Positions 1-8,468 of a DNA stretch of 64,000 nucleotides are shown here, one piece after another. The notes under the pieces were generated by a model, which searched no databases, was not told the DNA's origin, and saw only the letters and a list, made by a program, of their open reading frames with translations. The DNA is taken from positions 248,001 through 312,000 of the forward strand of contig NZ_CP014839.1 of the NCBI RefSeq assembly GCF_001931675.1, given 5' to 3'. Each line of letters starts with the position of its first letter. Position 1 is the first letter of the stretch. Made by a program: the position numbers and the translations under genes. This stretch comes from Pandoraea thiooxydans. GTDB taxonomy: Bacteria > Pseudomonadota > Gammaproteobacteria > Burkholderiales > Burkholderiaceae.

Positions 1-687
1 CAGGACGAGCGACGCATCGCCGACCATGAGGTTTTCGACCGCGACATTGCGGGCCCGCAGTTGGACGAGCTCGTGGACGGCTGGATCGTCGTGTCGGCCC
101 GCGCTCAGACGCGCGAAATGGCGAACATTGAAGGTCGAGGCGAAGCCGGGATCCGGTAACCGATCGCTCTTGCTGTGCAGGGTGACTTGGGCGTCGGCGA
201 CACGCCGGTCGCGAAACGCCAGCGAAGCGGCAAAGCGTCCGCCGGCGCCGGCCGACGGCGAGGCGGGCGAACGCACGCCGTAGCTGCGGGTGATGGCGGT
301 GCGTCCAAATTGCTTGGGCCAGCCCTGGATCAGACCGCGCATCAGCGCCAGATCCTGATCCACCCAGATGAATGGGCAGAACGATGCGCTCGCGCCATCG
401 CGCTCGCAGGCCATTAGAAGAATGGTCTCCCGATATTGGCTGGCGACCGGATCCAGATATTCGAGACCGGCATCCGTGGCAAATTGCCATTCGCAAAAAA
501 ATATCGCGCAACGCCCCTCGCGCGCGCCGCGGGCCGCCGTCAGCCCGTCGGGAAGATGCGCGGCAAGCGCTTGCGGATCGGCCTCGAATTCAATGGACAA
601 AGCCTCGCCCGCATAGTGCCACGGCGGGCGCGGCGCGAGCGACGAGCGCCCGGCGGGCGTGCGGGGAATGGAATAGCCTTGCAGCAT
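1..687 (-). CDS. Acetoacetate decarboxylase family protein (partial, 3' end beyond the window)
   Basis: The reading frame opens at an ATG at 687 (reverse strand) behind an AAGGAG-like site and stays open for 229 codons to the left edge. The C-terminus is missing; the family is usually about 250-280 residues. The motif QGWPKQFG (Lys at about residue 125) matches the region carrying the Schiff-base lysine of acetoacetate decarboxylases. Family members decarboxylate beta-keto acids or act as aldolase/dehydratase-like enzymes, so the substrate cannot be named from sequence. It is divergent from the carboxypeptidase gene. The call rests on this motif and the general fold pattern (PFIWVDQDLALMRG). 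Confidence 0.75.
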   Translation of the reverse strand, partial: MLQGYSIPRTPAGRSSLAPRPPWHYAGEALSIEFEADPQALAAHLPDGLTAARGAREGRCAIFFCEWQFATDAGLEYLDPVASQYRETILLMACERDGASASFCPFIWVDQDLALMRGLIQGWPKQFGRTAITRSYGVRSPASPSAGAGGRFAASLAFRDRRVADAQVTLHSKSDRLPDPGFASTFNVRHFARLSAGRHDDPAVHELVQLRARNVAVENLMVGDASLVL

Positions 688-1013
688 GCTGTCTCCTTGT
701 CGTGTGCCACGGAGGCAGTTTGGGCGCCGGCGGGCAGCACGTCTTGAACGCCAGTGCCCGGTGACGCGGCATACCGATGCGGGCTGCCCGGCGTCACGCG
801 ATTGTGATCCGGCGCGAGGCCGCAGACGGGAGGTTACTGACCGGTGGGCGGCACGCCGACGCCGGCACGCTTGGCGCGCGGTGCGGTAACTAGGCCACAC
901 CCGGGTGTCGCGCGCCGCCTCGCTCCTGTATATTGACGGCTTAATTGGCCAGCAACGGCATTTTCCCCTGCTGCTTCGGTCAGGGGCCAGTCATATTGAA
1001 GGAGATAGGGTAA
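688..1013. other. Intergenic region between divergent genes
   Basis: This 326-bp gap holds the promoters of the divergent decarboxylase-family and carboxypeptidase genes. A 12-bp perfect palindrome, ACACCCGGGTGT, lies at 897-908. A TTGACG that could be a -35 element lies at 933-938, but I see no convincing -10 at the right distance. Open frames crossing the gap look like chance frames in GC-rich DNA. Confidence 0.5.
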
Positions 1014-2321
1014 TTGGACGCGGCGCGAGCCTGGATAGTCATCCAGAAAAAATGGACTGCGGTGCTCACAGCGGTTTTTGGCTTGGTGGTTTGCGCTGCG
1101 ATATTCCCGGCTCGGGCGGCCAGCATGATCGGCGTGCCGACGTTTCCGGGCACCGACTGGATCGTCATGGATGTCACCAGCGGGCGCGTTTTGTCCGAGC
1201 ACGGCGCCCACACGGAGCGATACCCGGCCAGCCTGACCAAGCTGATGACGCTCGAACTCGCATTCGAGGCGTTGCACGCCGGGCGGCTGAAGCTCGATAC
1301 GCGAATTCCCGTGAGCCGGGCCGCCGCCGGGGTTCAGCGTATGCGCCTCGACCTGCGGCCCGGCCAGACCATCACGGTGCGTCAGGCGATATTGGGCATG
1401 ACGACACTGTCGGCCAACGACGCGGCGACCGCGCTTGGCGAGTATCTCGGCCACGGCAGCATCGAGCGGTTCGCCCGCGCCATGACGGCCCGCGCCCATG
1501 CACTGGGCATGCTTCACACGAGCTTTCGCAATCCATCCGGATTACCCGATCCCGAGCAAGTGGTCGACGCTTACGATATGGCGGTCCTGGCTCGTCATAT
1601 TCTCGTGACCTATCCGCAGTACCGCTATATGTTCGCGGTGCCCAGCTTCGTGTTCGAGGGGCGCGTGATCCACAATCTGAACGGCATGCTCGGACACTAC
1701 CCGGGCGTGATCGGCATGAAAACCGGTTATACGGATGCCGCCCGTTTCAATGTCGTGACTGCGGCGGTGCGCGATGGCCGGTTGCTGGTCGGGGTCGAGC
1801 TTCATGCGCAGTCGTGGAGCATGGCGTATGGCACGATGGGCAAACTGCTTGACGCCGGGTTCGCGTCGGATGCCAAACCCAACGAGATGCTGGCGGCAAA
1901 TCACCATGTGCCGCCGGCCGTGGCCGATACCGCTGTCGATGCGACCGACCCCGCCGTCCCGGTGCAGTCGCTTGCGCGCCGACGGGTGCGGGTCACGCTG
2001 CCGGCGCCGCATCCGTCGCCGCGCCATCTGCTGGCTGCCCGCGCGGATCACGCGAACAAAGGTGGCTCGGCCAACTGGACCGCGCAGGTTGGCGCTTACG
2101 ACGGTTATGCCCTTGCGCGCCGACAGGCGGCCCTGTTGCGAGACGTGCGGCATGGTGAGGCACGCGTCGTCGGACTGTTCCGACACCATCGCCGCATCTG
2201 GGTGGTGCGACTCACTAGATTGACCGAGTCGCGAGCCCGCGCGACCTGCGCGCGGCGAGACCTGCGCGGCAAGTCCTGCTTCGTCATTGCTCCGCGCAAT
2301 GAAGTGTTGGCGGTGCGCTGA
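1014..2321 (+). CDS. D-alanyl-D-alanine carboxypeptidase (peptidase S11) with C-terminal SPOR domain
   Basis: This penicillin-binding protein of the PBP5/6 class trims the terminal D-Ala of peptidoglycan pentapeptides in the periplasm. The three active-site motifs are present: SLTK (73-76), SAN (133-135) and KTG (236-238). Residues about 12-36 form a signal peptide. Residues about 354-430 look like a SPOR peptidoglycan-binding domain (NWTAQVGAYDGYALARRQAA), which would target the enzyme to denuded septal glycan. The start is a TTG with AAGGAG 9 bases upstream; the next in-frame ATG would remove most of the signal peptide. The 3' end overlaps the convergent ribE gene by 38 bases. Confidence 0.9.
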   Translation: MDAARAWIVIQKKWTAVLTAVFGLVVCAAIFPARAASMIGVPTFPGTDWIVMDVTSGRVLSEHGAHTERYPASLTKLMTLELAFEALHAGRLKLDTRIPVSRAAAGVQRMRLDLRPGQTITVRQAILGMTTLSANDAATALGEYLGHGSIERFARAMTARAHALGMLHTSFRNPSGLPDPEQVVDAYDMAVLARHILVTYPQYRYMFAVPSFVFEGRVIHNLNGMLGHYPGVIGMKTGYTDAARFNVVTAAVRDGRLLVGVELHAQSWSMAYGTMGKLLDAGFASDAKPNEMLAANHHVPPAVADTAVDATDPAVPVQSLARRRVRVTLPAPHPSPRHLLAARADHANKGGSANWTAQVGAYDGYALARRQAALLRDVRHGEARVVGLFRHHRRIWVVRLTRLTESRARATCARRDLRGKSCFVIAPRNEVLAVR

Positions 2322-2919
2322 GCATCCGCTCCACATACCGCGCAATCAAATCGATCTCGAGATTCACCCGGCTGCCGGCCTGCAAATGGCGCAGCGTCGT
2401 GACGGCCACGGTATGCGGGATCAGGTTGATGGAAAACTCGCAGCCGTCGGCCTGGTCGGTCACGCGGTTGACCGTCAGGCTGACGCCATTGACGGTGATC
2501 GACCCTTTATAGGCGAGGTATTTACCCAGTTCGGCCGGCGCCAGGATGCGCAGTTCGTGCGACTCACCGACCGGAGCGAAATGCGTGACGGTGCCCAGGC
2601 CGTCGACGTGGCCTGACACCATGTGACCGCCCAGGCGGTCGTGAGGGCGCATGGCTTTTTCGAGGTTGACCTCGCCGGGCGCGTCCAGACCGATGGTCTT
2701 GTTCAGGCTCTCGCGTGAAATGTCGACGTCGAAACTGTTGCCGACCTTGGCAACCACGGTCATGCAGGCACCCTGGATGGCAATGCTGTCGCCGATTGCG
2801 ACGTCGGACAAATCCAGTTCAGGAGCGGCAATGCGCACCCGGACTCCGCTGTCGGCATCGCCGTCGATCGGCGTGACTGCATCAATGCGGCCCACGGCCG
2901 CGACGATTCCGGTAAACAT
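2284..2919 (-). CDS. ribE: Riboflavin synthase alpha subunit
   Basis: The enzyme dismutates two 6,7-dimethyl-8-ribityllumazine molecules to riboflavin and the pyrimidinedione. The protein is 211 residues, near the usual length, begins with the family signature MFTGIVAAVG, and consists of two lumazine-binding repeats (about 1-97 and 98-200; GHMVSGHVDGLG and GSITVNGVSLTVN are recognisable). The start has AAGGAG a few bases upstream. The ribD stop lies 2 bases before this ATG, so the two are almost certainly cotranscribed. No FMN riboswitch is visible upstream of the pair. Confidence 0.95.
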   Translation of the reverse strand: MFTGIVAAVGRIDAVTPIDGDADSGVRVRIAAPELDLSDVAIGDSIAIQGACMTVVAKVGNSFDVDISRESLNKTIGLDAPGEVNLEKAMRPHDRLGGHMVSGHVDGLGTVTHFAPVGESHELRILAPAELGKYLAYKGSITVNGVSLTVNRVTDQADGCEFSINLIPHTVAVTTLRHLQAGSRVNLEIDLIARYVERMLSAPPTLHCAEQ

Positions 2920-2921
2920 GC

Positions 2922-4043
2922 TTAACTCCTTGCTGAGGGGGCTGTGTCCGGCCGCACGATGCGCGCCATCAGGCGCAGGTCGGGGCCGAACTTGCGGGTA
3001 TCGTGAAATTCGAGCGCGACGCCCTGCGTGAGCGTATCGATCGCCGGCAGATTGAACATGCCGCGTGCGTCGCCCAGCAGGCAGGGGGCCAGGTACACCA
3101 GCAGCTCATCCACGCAGTGCTCGCGCAACAGCGAACCGTTGAGCTTGAAGCCGGCCTCGACATGCAGTTCGTTGATGCCGCGCTGCGCCAGCGCGCGCAA
3201 CAGCGCCGGCAAGTCGACCTTGCCGTGGGCATTGGGCATATCGAGCAGATCGATGCCCAGCGCACGCAGGTGCTCGGCACGTGCCGGATCGCCATGGGCA
3301 TGCACCACCAGCACGTTGCCGCCCGCGAGGATTCGCGCACCAGGCGGCACGTCGAGTGCGCTGTCGACCAGCACACGCAATGGCTGGCGAGGCGTGGCGA
3401 TGTCGCGTACGGTGAGTTGCGGATCATCCTCGCGTACCGTGCCGATGCCGGTGAGCAGCGCGCAGGCCCGCGCGCGCCACCAATGGCCGTCGGTGCGCGC
3501 GGCCGGACCGGTGATCCATTGACTGACGCCGTTGTGAAGCGCGGTCTTGCCGTCGAGGCTGGCGGCCACTTTCAGGCGCACCCACGGCAAGCCGCGCGCC
3601 ATGCGCGAGACAAAACCGATGTTCAATTCGTGCGCCTCGGTCTCGAGCAGACCGCAGCGCACATCGATGCCAGCCTGACGGAGCATGGCAAAGCCGCGGC
3701 CGGCGACCTGCGGATTGGGATCTTCCATCGCCGCGATCACACGCGCCACGCCGGCCTCGATCAGCGCATTGGCGCACGGCGGTGTACGGCCGAAATGGCT
3801 GCACGGCTCGAGCGATACATAAGCGACTGCGCCGCGCACCTCGTTGCCCCGCGCGCGGGCGTCCTTGAGCGCCTGGATCTCGGCATGATCCTGGCCGGCC
3901 GGCTGCGTGAAGCCCTCGCCAATGATTTCACTGCCGCGCACCAGCACACATCCCACCCGGGGGTTGGGCGTGGTGATGAACATGCCGCGCTCGGCCAGTG
4001 CCAGCGCACGCCGCATGAAATCGAAGTCTTGTGCGGAAAACAT
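2922..4043 (-). CDS. ribD: Bifunctional diaminohydroxyphosphoribosylaminopyrimidine deaminase / 5-amino-6-(5-phosphoribosylamino)uracil reductase
   Basis: This enzyme catalyses two consecutive steps of riboflavin synthesis. The N-terminal deaminase domain (about 1-150) has the zinc motif HAEIQAL and PCSHFGRTPPC. The C-terminal NADPH reductase domain (about 155-365) has GVSQWITGPAARTDGH and TGIGTVREDDPQL. The length of 373 residues fits the family. I chose the ATG at 4043, giving MFSAQDFDFMRRALALAERG, because upstream codons run into the TPM gene and have no similarity. The upstream TPM gene ends 14 bases before it, and ribE follows directly. Confidence 0.95.
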   Translation of the reverse strand: MFSAQDFDFMRRALALAERGMFITTPNPRVGCVLVRGSEIIGEGFTQPAGQDHAEIQALKDARARGNEVRGAVAYVSLEPCSHFGRTPPCANALIEAGVARVIAAMEDPNPQVAGRGFAMLRQAGIDVRCGLLETEAHELNIGFVSRMARGLPWVRLKVAASLDGKTALHNGVSQWITGPAARTDGHWWRARACALLTGIGTVREDDPQLTVRDIATPRQPLRVLVDSALDVPPGARILAGGNVLVVHAHGDPARAEHLRALGIDLLDMPNAHGKVDLPALLRALAQRGINELHVEAGFKLNGSLLREHCVDELLVYLAPCLLGDARGMFNLPAIDTLTQGVALEFHDTRKFGPDLRLMARIVRPDTAPSARS

Positions 4044-4057
4044 GAATATGCGGCCTT

Positions 4058-4567
4058 CTAGAGCATCAGCGGCCGGTCGCTGAGTTCGTTGACCTGCAGG
4101 CCCGCGCGGGCGGGCAAATGGGTCACGGCAATGGTATGCAGTTCGGCCAGCGCGGCCAGTGCGCTCTGCAGATACTGCTGCTGGCGGAAACCCTGGCTCA
4201 GCAGCTCGACGACCTTGCTCCAGGCGCCGGGCTCGACGGTCTCGGTAATGGCGCGGTCGGCAATCAGTTCGATGTCGCGATCGGCCACGTTGATGTAGAT
4301 CAGGATACCCGTGTGCGCCTCGGTGCGCCCGATATGCAAGTGGCGAAACAGGGACTGGGCGCGCTGCCGGCAAGTGCGCCCGTACCATACCTCGCGCAGC
4401 GGCATGGCGGCCTCGATGACGAATCGGATCTCGCAACGGTGCGCAGCCTCGCTGGTGCGGATGGCCGCCTCGATGGCGTCGAGCGTTCTGGGTGGAAACA
4501 GCCAGCGCGCATGCGCGTGCAGTGTGCCGAGGTGACGAAAGAAACGGGAGATATCGCGTCGTCGCAT
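4058..4567 (-). CDS. TPM domain-containing protein (second of a pair)
   Basis: The protein has 169 residues. It lacks a signal peptide but carries a TPM/TLP18.3-like domain (about 35-145), seen in ...CEIRFVIEAAMPLREVWYGR..., HTGILIYINVADRDIELIADRAI and the C-terminal helix region. The larger TPM protein upstream ends 5 bases before this start. Together with lemA they form the common lemA-TPM-TPM arrangement. The biochemical function of the bacterial proteins is not established, although related plant domains have phosphatase activity. The ATG at 4567 is the first one after the upstream stop. Confidence 0.8.
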   Translation of the reverse strand: MRRRDISRFFRHLGTLHAHARWLFPPRTLDAIEAAIRTSEAAHRCEIRFVIEAAMPLREVWYGRTCRQRAQSLFRHLHIGRTEAHTGILIYINVADRDIELIADRAITETVEPGAWSKVVELLSQGFRQQQYLQSALAALAELHTIAVTHLPARAGLQVNELSDRPLML

Positions 4568-4572
4568 CGTGT

Positions 4573-5511
4573 TCACCAGTTGCCTGAAGCGCCGCCGCCG
4601 TCGAAGCCGCCACCGCCGCCGCCGTCGAAGCCGCCGCCGATATTGCCACCGATGTCGCCACCGCGGTTGCCGAAGTCGCCGCCGTTGCGCCAGCCTCCCA
4701 ATCCGCCGATGCCGAAGCCCCCGAGCCCGCCACCCAGCATGCCGGTCCCGAAGCGCCCGCGCTGCCCGGAGTACACCCGTTGATTGGGGTCGTCGCCGTC
4801 GGGCGGACTGCCGCCGGTGGGCGGGCGGCGTGGGCGCTCCAGCGAGAGCACCAGCACCATCACGCCGAGAATGAACAGCAGCGGCAGGAAATCGTGCCAT
4901 TCCGAATTCGGCGCTTTGGCCGCCGGCAACGAGGCCGGGGCGGGCAGATCGGATTGGGTCACCAGGCTCTCGATAACGGCCACGCCGGCGCTCAGACCGC
5001 CGTAGAAGTCACCCTGGCGAAAGCGCGGCGCCATGACGTCGCGCAGGATGCGCCCGCTCATGACATCGGTGAGCGTGCCTTGCACACCCAGGCCTGTCTC
5101 GATGCGCATGCGTCGCAAATCGGGCGGGTTATTCTTGGCGATCAGCACAATGACGCCGTCGTCGATGCCCTTGCGGCCGGCTTTCCAGGCGTCGGCCACG
5201 CGAATGCTGTACTGGTCGATAGTCTCCGGCGCGGTGCTGGGCACCATCAGAATAAAAATCTGGCTGCCGTGCTGCTTTTCGTACTGTGCCAGTTGGGTCT
5301 CGAGCGAAGCGCGCTGGGCCGCGCTCAGCGTCTGGGTCAGGTCGGTCACCCGTGCGGTGAGCGGCGGCACCGCCACCTGGGCCGCATCATCAGCCAGCGC
5401 CAGCGGCGCGAGCCAGCAACCGCACAGCAGCACAAACCAGGCCGCCAGCCACCGGCGCAGCGCGTGGGTATGGCGCTGGCTCGGCGAGAATGGGGCAAGC
5501 AAGTGCGTCAT
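4573..5511 (-). CDS. TPM domain-containing membrane protein with glycine-rich tail (YgcG family)
   Basis: The protein has 312 residues. An N-terminal signal segment (about 20-41) is followed by a TPM domain (about 48-180; VTDLTQTLSAAQRASLETQLAQYEK and IDDGVIVLIAKNNPPDLRRMRIETG). A transmembrane helix (about 208-225, LPLLFILGVMVLVLSL) precedes a highly glycine-rich C-terminus (about 255-312). That order (signal, TPM, TM, Gly-rich tail) is typical of YgcG-type proteins. It lies 11 bases downstream of lemA. The role is probably at the envelope; the enzymatic activity is unknown. Confidence 0.85.
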   Translation of the reverse strand: MTHLLAPFSPSQRHTHALRRWLAAWFVLLCGCWLAPLALADDAAQVAVPPLTARVTDLTQTLSAAQRASLETQLAQYEKQHGSQIFILMVPSTAPETIDQYSIRVADAWKAGRKGIDDGVIVLIAKNNPPDLRRMRIETGLGVQGTLTDVMSGRILRDVMAPRFRQGDFYGGLSAGVAVIESLVTQSDLPAPASLPAAKAPNSEWHDFLPLLFILGVMVLVLSLERPRRPPTGGSPPDGDDPNQRVYSGQRGRFGTGMLGGGLGGFGIGGLGGWRNGGDFGNRGGDIGGNIGGGFDGGGGGGFDGGGASGNW

Positions 5512-5522
5512 CGGAACGCCTT

Positions 5523-6143
5523 TCAGAATTTGACCGCCGGTGCCGTCGAAATGGCCTTTTCGTCCTGTACCGTGAAGTTCGGCTTCGGATGATAGCCGAA
5601 CATCTTGGCCGTCAGATTATTGGGGAAGCTTCGCACCAGTACGTTGTATTTCTCGACGGCCTGAATATAGCGCGCGCGTGCAACCGAAATGCGGTTTTCT
5701 GTACCCTCGAGTTGCGACTGCAGATCGAGGAACAGGCTGTCGGCCTTCAGTTGAGGATAGTTTTCGCTGACCGCCATCAGGCGCGAGAGCGCGCCGGTCA
5801 GCTGGCTTTGCGCCTGCTGGAAGCGCTGGAAGGCCGCCGGATCGTTGAGCACTTCGGGGGTCACCTGAATGCTGGTGGCCTTGGCGCGCGCTTCGGTCAC
5901 GGCCACCAGCGTCGATTGTTCGTGCTTGGTATAACCCTTGACCGTATTGACCAGATTCGGCACCAGATCAGCGCGGCGCTGGTACTGGTTGACCACTTCG
6001 CTCCATGCCGCCTTGACCGCCTCGTCCTGCACCTGGATCTGGTTATAGCCGCAAGCCGACAGCAGGCTCGCCAGCAGGCCGATGACCAGCCAACGGGACC
6101 AGCGCAGCAGCGCTGAGGAAGCATCGAGGCGAGCAGCAGACAT
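5523..6143 (-). CDS. lemA: LemA family lipoprotein
   Basis: The protein has 206 residues. A signal peptide ends in the lipobox LLSAC, so it should be a lipoprotein with a periplasmic coiled-coil LemA domain. Family signatures are AWSEVVNQYQRRADLVPNLV, ENYPQLKADSLFLDLQSQLEGTENRI and VRSFPNNLTAKMFGY. The start at 6143 follows AGGAAAGG; a longer upstream frame exists but would bury the signal peptide. It is the first gene of the chain lemA-TPM-TPM-ribD-ribE, all on one strand with gaps of 2-14 bases. The exact cellular function is unknown. Confidence 0.88.
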   Translation of the reverse strand: MSAARLDASSALLRWSRWLVIGLLASLLSACGYNQIQVQDEAVKAAWSEVVNQYQRRADLVPNLVNTVKGYTKHEQSTLVAVTEARAKATSIQVTPEVLNDPAAFQRFQQAQSQLTGALSRLMAVSENYPQLKADSLFLDLQSQLEGTENRISVARARYIQAVEKYNVLVRSFPNNLTAKMFGYHPKPNFTVQDEKAISTAPAVKF

Positions 6144-6259
6144 GTCTTTCCTTTCCTGACAGAGTGGGCCAGCCAGCAAGATAGCACGCGAATGGCCCGA
6201 TGCATCACATCCCATTGCGGGCTGTCGCCGGGGGCGCGAGCCGCCCGATGTCGTTCAGC

Positions 6260-7555
6260 TTACGCGATTTCCTTGAAGGCCTCGCGAGCGGCGTCGAGCG
6301 TTTGCGCCAGCACGTCCTCGCCGTGGGCGCTCGAGACAAAGCCGGCTTCGAACGCGCTCGGTGCCAGATAGACGCCACGCGCGAGCATGGCGTGAAAGAA
6401 TTTATTGAAACGCGGCACGTCGGCCGCCGTCGTCTCCGCGTAGCTGACCGGAATCTCCGGGCGGAAGTAGAGTCCGAACATGCCGCCGGCGCTGTCGGCC
6501 GAGAACGGCACGCCGGCTTCTGCGGCGGCTTCGCTAAAGCCTTCGACGAGTTTGGCGGTCTGCGCCGCCAGACGGTCATGAAAGCCCGGCTGCTCGATCA
6601 GCCCGAGCGTGCTCAAGCCGGCGGCCACCGCCAGCGGATTGCCCGACAGCGTGCCGGCCTGATAGACGCCGCCCAGCGGCGCCAGGTGCTGCATGATCTC
6701 GCGCCGCCCGCCGAAGGCCGCGGCCGGCATGCCGCCGCCGATGATCTTGCCCAGGCACGTCATGTCCGGGCGAATGCCGTACAGCGCCTGGGCGCCGCCC
6801 AGGGCAACGCGAAATCCGCTCATTACCTCGTCGAAAATCAGCACCGCGCCATGGGCGCTGCACAATTCGCGCATGGTTTGCAGGAAGTGCGGCGTGCCGC
6901 GCACCAGATTCATGTTGCCGGCGACCGGTTCGACGATGACCGCGGCGATCTCACTGCCCTGAGCGGCGAATGCGTCGCGCAATTGCTCGACGTTGTTATA
7001 TTCGAGCACCAGCGTATGGCGCGTGACCTCTTCCGGCACGCCCGCCGATGACGGCGCGTTCTTGGTCGAGTCGGCGAAGGTCAGCAGGCCCGAACCGGCC
7101 TTGACCAGCAGGCTGTCGGCATGGCCGTGATAGCAGCCCTCGAACTTGATGATCTTGTTGCGACCGGTAAAGCCGCGCGCCAGCCTCAGCGCGCTCATGG
7201 TGGCCTCGGTACCGCTCGATACCAGCCGCACCTGCTCGATGGACGGCACCAGCCGGCATAACGTCTCGGCCATCAGCACTTCGGCCTCGGTCGGCGCGCC
7301 GAAGCTGAAGCCCTGATGCAGCGCGGTTTCGACGGCGCGTACGACGTCGGGGTGGAGGTGGCCGACGATCATCGGCCCCCACGAGCCGATGTAATCGATG
7401 TAACGCGTTCCTTCGGCATCCCACATATAGGGCCCCTCGGCGCGCGCGATGAAACGCGGCGTTCCGCCAACCGAGCGAAAAGCCCGGACGGGGGAGTTGA
7501 CGCCGCCGGGAATGGTTTGCTGGGCTCGCTCGAACAATGCTTGATTGGAAGACAT
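6260..7555 (-). CDS. hemL: Glutamate-1-semialdehyde 2,1-aminomutase
   Basis: This PLP enzyme of the C5 tetrapyrrole pathway converts glutamate-1-semialdehyde to 5-aminolevulinate. The 431-residue protein starts [24 protein letters not shown]. The family PLP-lysine motif [17 protein letters not shown] has its lysine at about residue 270. A much longer open frame continues upstream but covers the intergenic region and part of the PAP2 gene in another frame, so I chose the ATG at 7555. It is monocistronic or co-oriented with lemA, 116 bases downstream. Confidence 0.96.
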   Translation of the reverse strand: MSSNQALFERAQQTIPGGVNSPVRAFRSVGGTPRFIARAEGPYMWDAEGTRYIDYIGSWGPMIVGHLHPDVVRAVETALHQGFSFGAPTEAEVLMAETLCRLVPSIEQVRLVSSGTEATMSALRLARGFTGRNKIIKFEGCYHGHADSLLVKAGSGLLTFADSTKNAPSSAGVPEEVTRHTLVLEYNNVEQLRDAFAAQGSEIAAVIVEPVAGNMNLVRGTPHFLQTMRELCSAHGAVLIFDEVMSGFRVALGGAQALYGIRPDMTCLGKIIGGGMPAAAFGGRREIMQHLAPLGGVYQAGTLSGNPLAVAAGLSTLGLIEQPGFHDRLAAQTAKLVEGFSEAAAEAGVPFSADSAGGMFGLYFRPEIPVSYAETTAADVPRFNKFFHAMLARGVYLAPSAFEAGFVSSAHGEDVLAQTLDAAREAFKEIA

Positions 7556-7692
7556 GGAATTCACCTGAGGACAAAGTCGATCGGCTGGACAGACTGCGAC
7601 TGCCCGCTTGCCGTCGGGCAGCGCGGCAACGGGCGCGCTGCGGATCTGGAGTAATTCTAACGGATGCGGCTGCCGACCGGGCGCGGGGTGCT

Positions 7693-8334
7693 TCAGGGTC
7701 TGAGCCAGCCGCGCGCGATCGGGCGCGCCAGCACGGCGCGGTAGATCGCTTCCAGCGCGGTTTGCAGCGTGCCGCACAGGCGCCGCCCCGGGGTGCTGCC
7801 GACCAGCAGGCAGGCACTGACGGCGACGAGCAGCGCGGCAACGATATCGAGCGGCCAGTGCACGCCGAGAAAAATGCGTGCCCACGCGGTCGGGAGCGTC
7901 AATAGCAGCAGCGCCCGGCCGCTGCGGCGCGGCAGCGGTTCGGCCGCGCGCAGCAGCACGAGCGCGGTGACGAGCATGATGGTGGTGTGATCGCTGGGCA
8001 GCGAGCTGTCCGGCGCGTGGGGCAGGAAGTTGGTGCCGAAATGGACCATGAACGGCCGTGGATGGAAAAATGCCTGGCCGATGCCGGCGTTGACGAGCAG
8101 CGCCACGGCGACCGCGGCGACCGCCGACACCGCCGCGCGGCGCGCGCCGCCACCTATCAGCCAGAGCCCCGTGAGCCACAGCGGCACCAGGTAGATCAGG
8201 CCATTGGCCAGCACGGCGGCGGCGGCGAGTTGCCAGGCGGGCGTATCGGCCGGGGCATTGAGCCAGAGAAACGAGATGTGATTGAAGGCTTCCATCGACA
8301 AAGGCAAGACGGCAACGGGCATTGAGACTATCAC
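7693..8334 (-). CDS. PAP2-family membrane phosphatase (undecaprenyl-diphosphatase-like)
   Basis: The protein has about 200-213 residues with five to six hydrophobic segments. It carries the acid phosphatase motifs HPRP (a reduced K-x6-RP motif), SLPSDH, and [12 protein letters not shown] (R-x5-H-x3-D). BcrC/YbjG-like members dephosphorylate undecaprenyl pyrophosphate on the periplasmic side to recycle the cell-wall lipid carrier. The start is uncertain: GTG at 8334, ATG at 8322 and ATG at 8295 are all possible, and none has a strong ribosome binding site. The gene is divergent from glpD. Confidence 0.85.
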   Translation of the reverse strand: MIVSMPVAVLPLSMEAFNHISFLWLNAPADTPAWQLAAAAVLANGLIYLVPLWLTGLWLIGGGARRAAVSAVAAVAVALLVNAGIGQAFFHPRPFMVHFGTNFLPHAPDSSLPSDHTTIMLVTALVLLRAAEPLPRRSGRALLLLTLPTAWARIFLGVHWPLDIVAALLVAVSACLLVGSTPGRRLCGTLQTALEAIYRAVLARPIARGWLRP

Positions 8335-8468
8335 ATGCCCCGTGAGTTCTGCGCCGGGCGGACGATTTCCGGGCTGTTACGGCCGCGCTGCGGCGCATCT
8401 GCCCGGTGGCGCGATTACAATGGGCGCCATCGCCAGGCACTCGACTTGCCGAAGGAACGCTGCGTACC

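Noticed and set aside
2922-4733. 603-codon version of ribD with a long N-terminal extension
   Set aside because: The extra 230 codons are the TPM gene read in another frame; the ATG at 4043 gives the normal RibD length and a family-like N-terminus.
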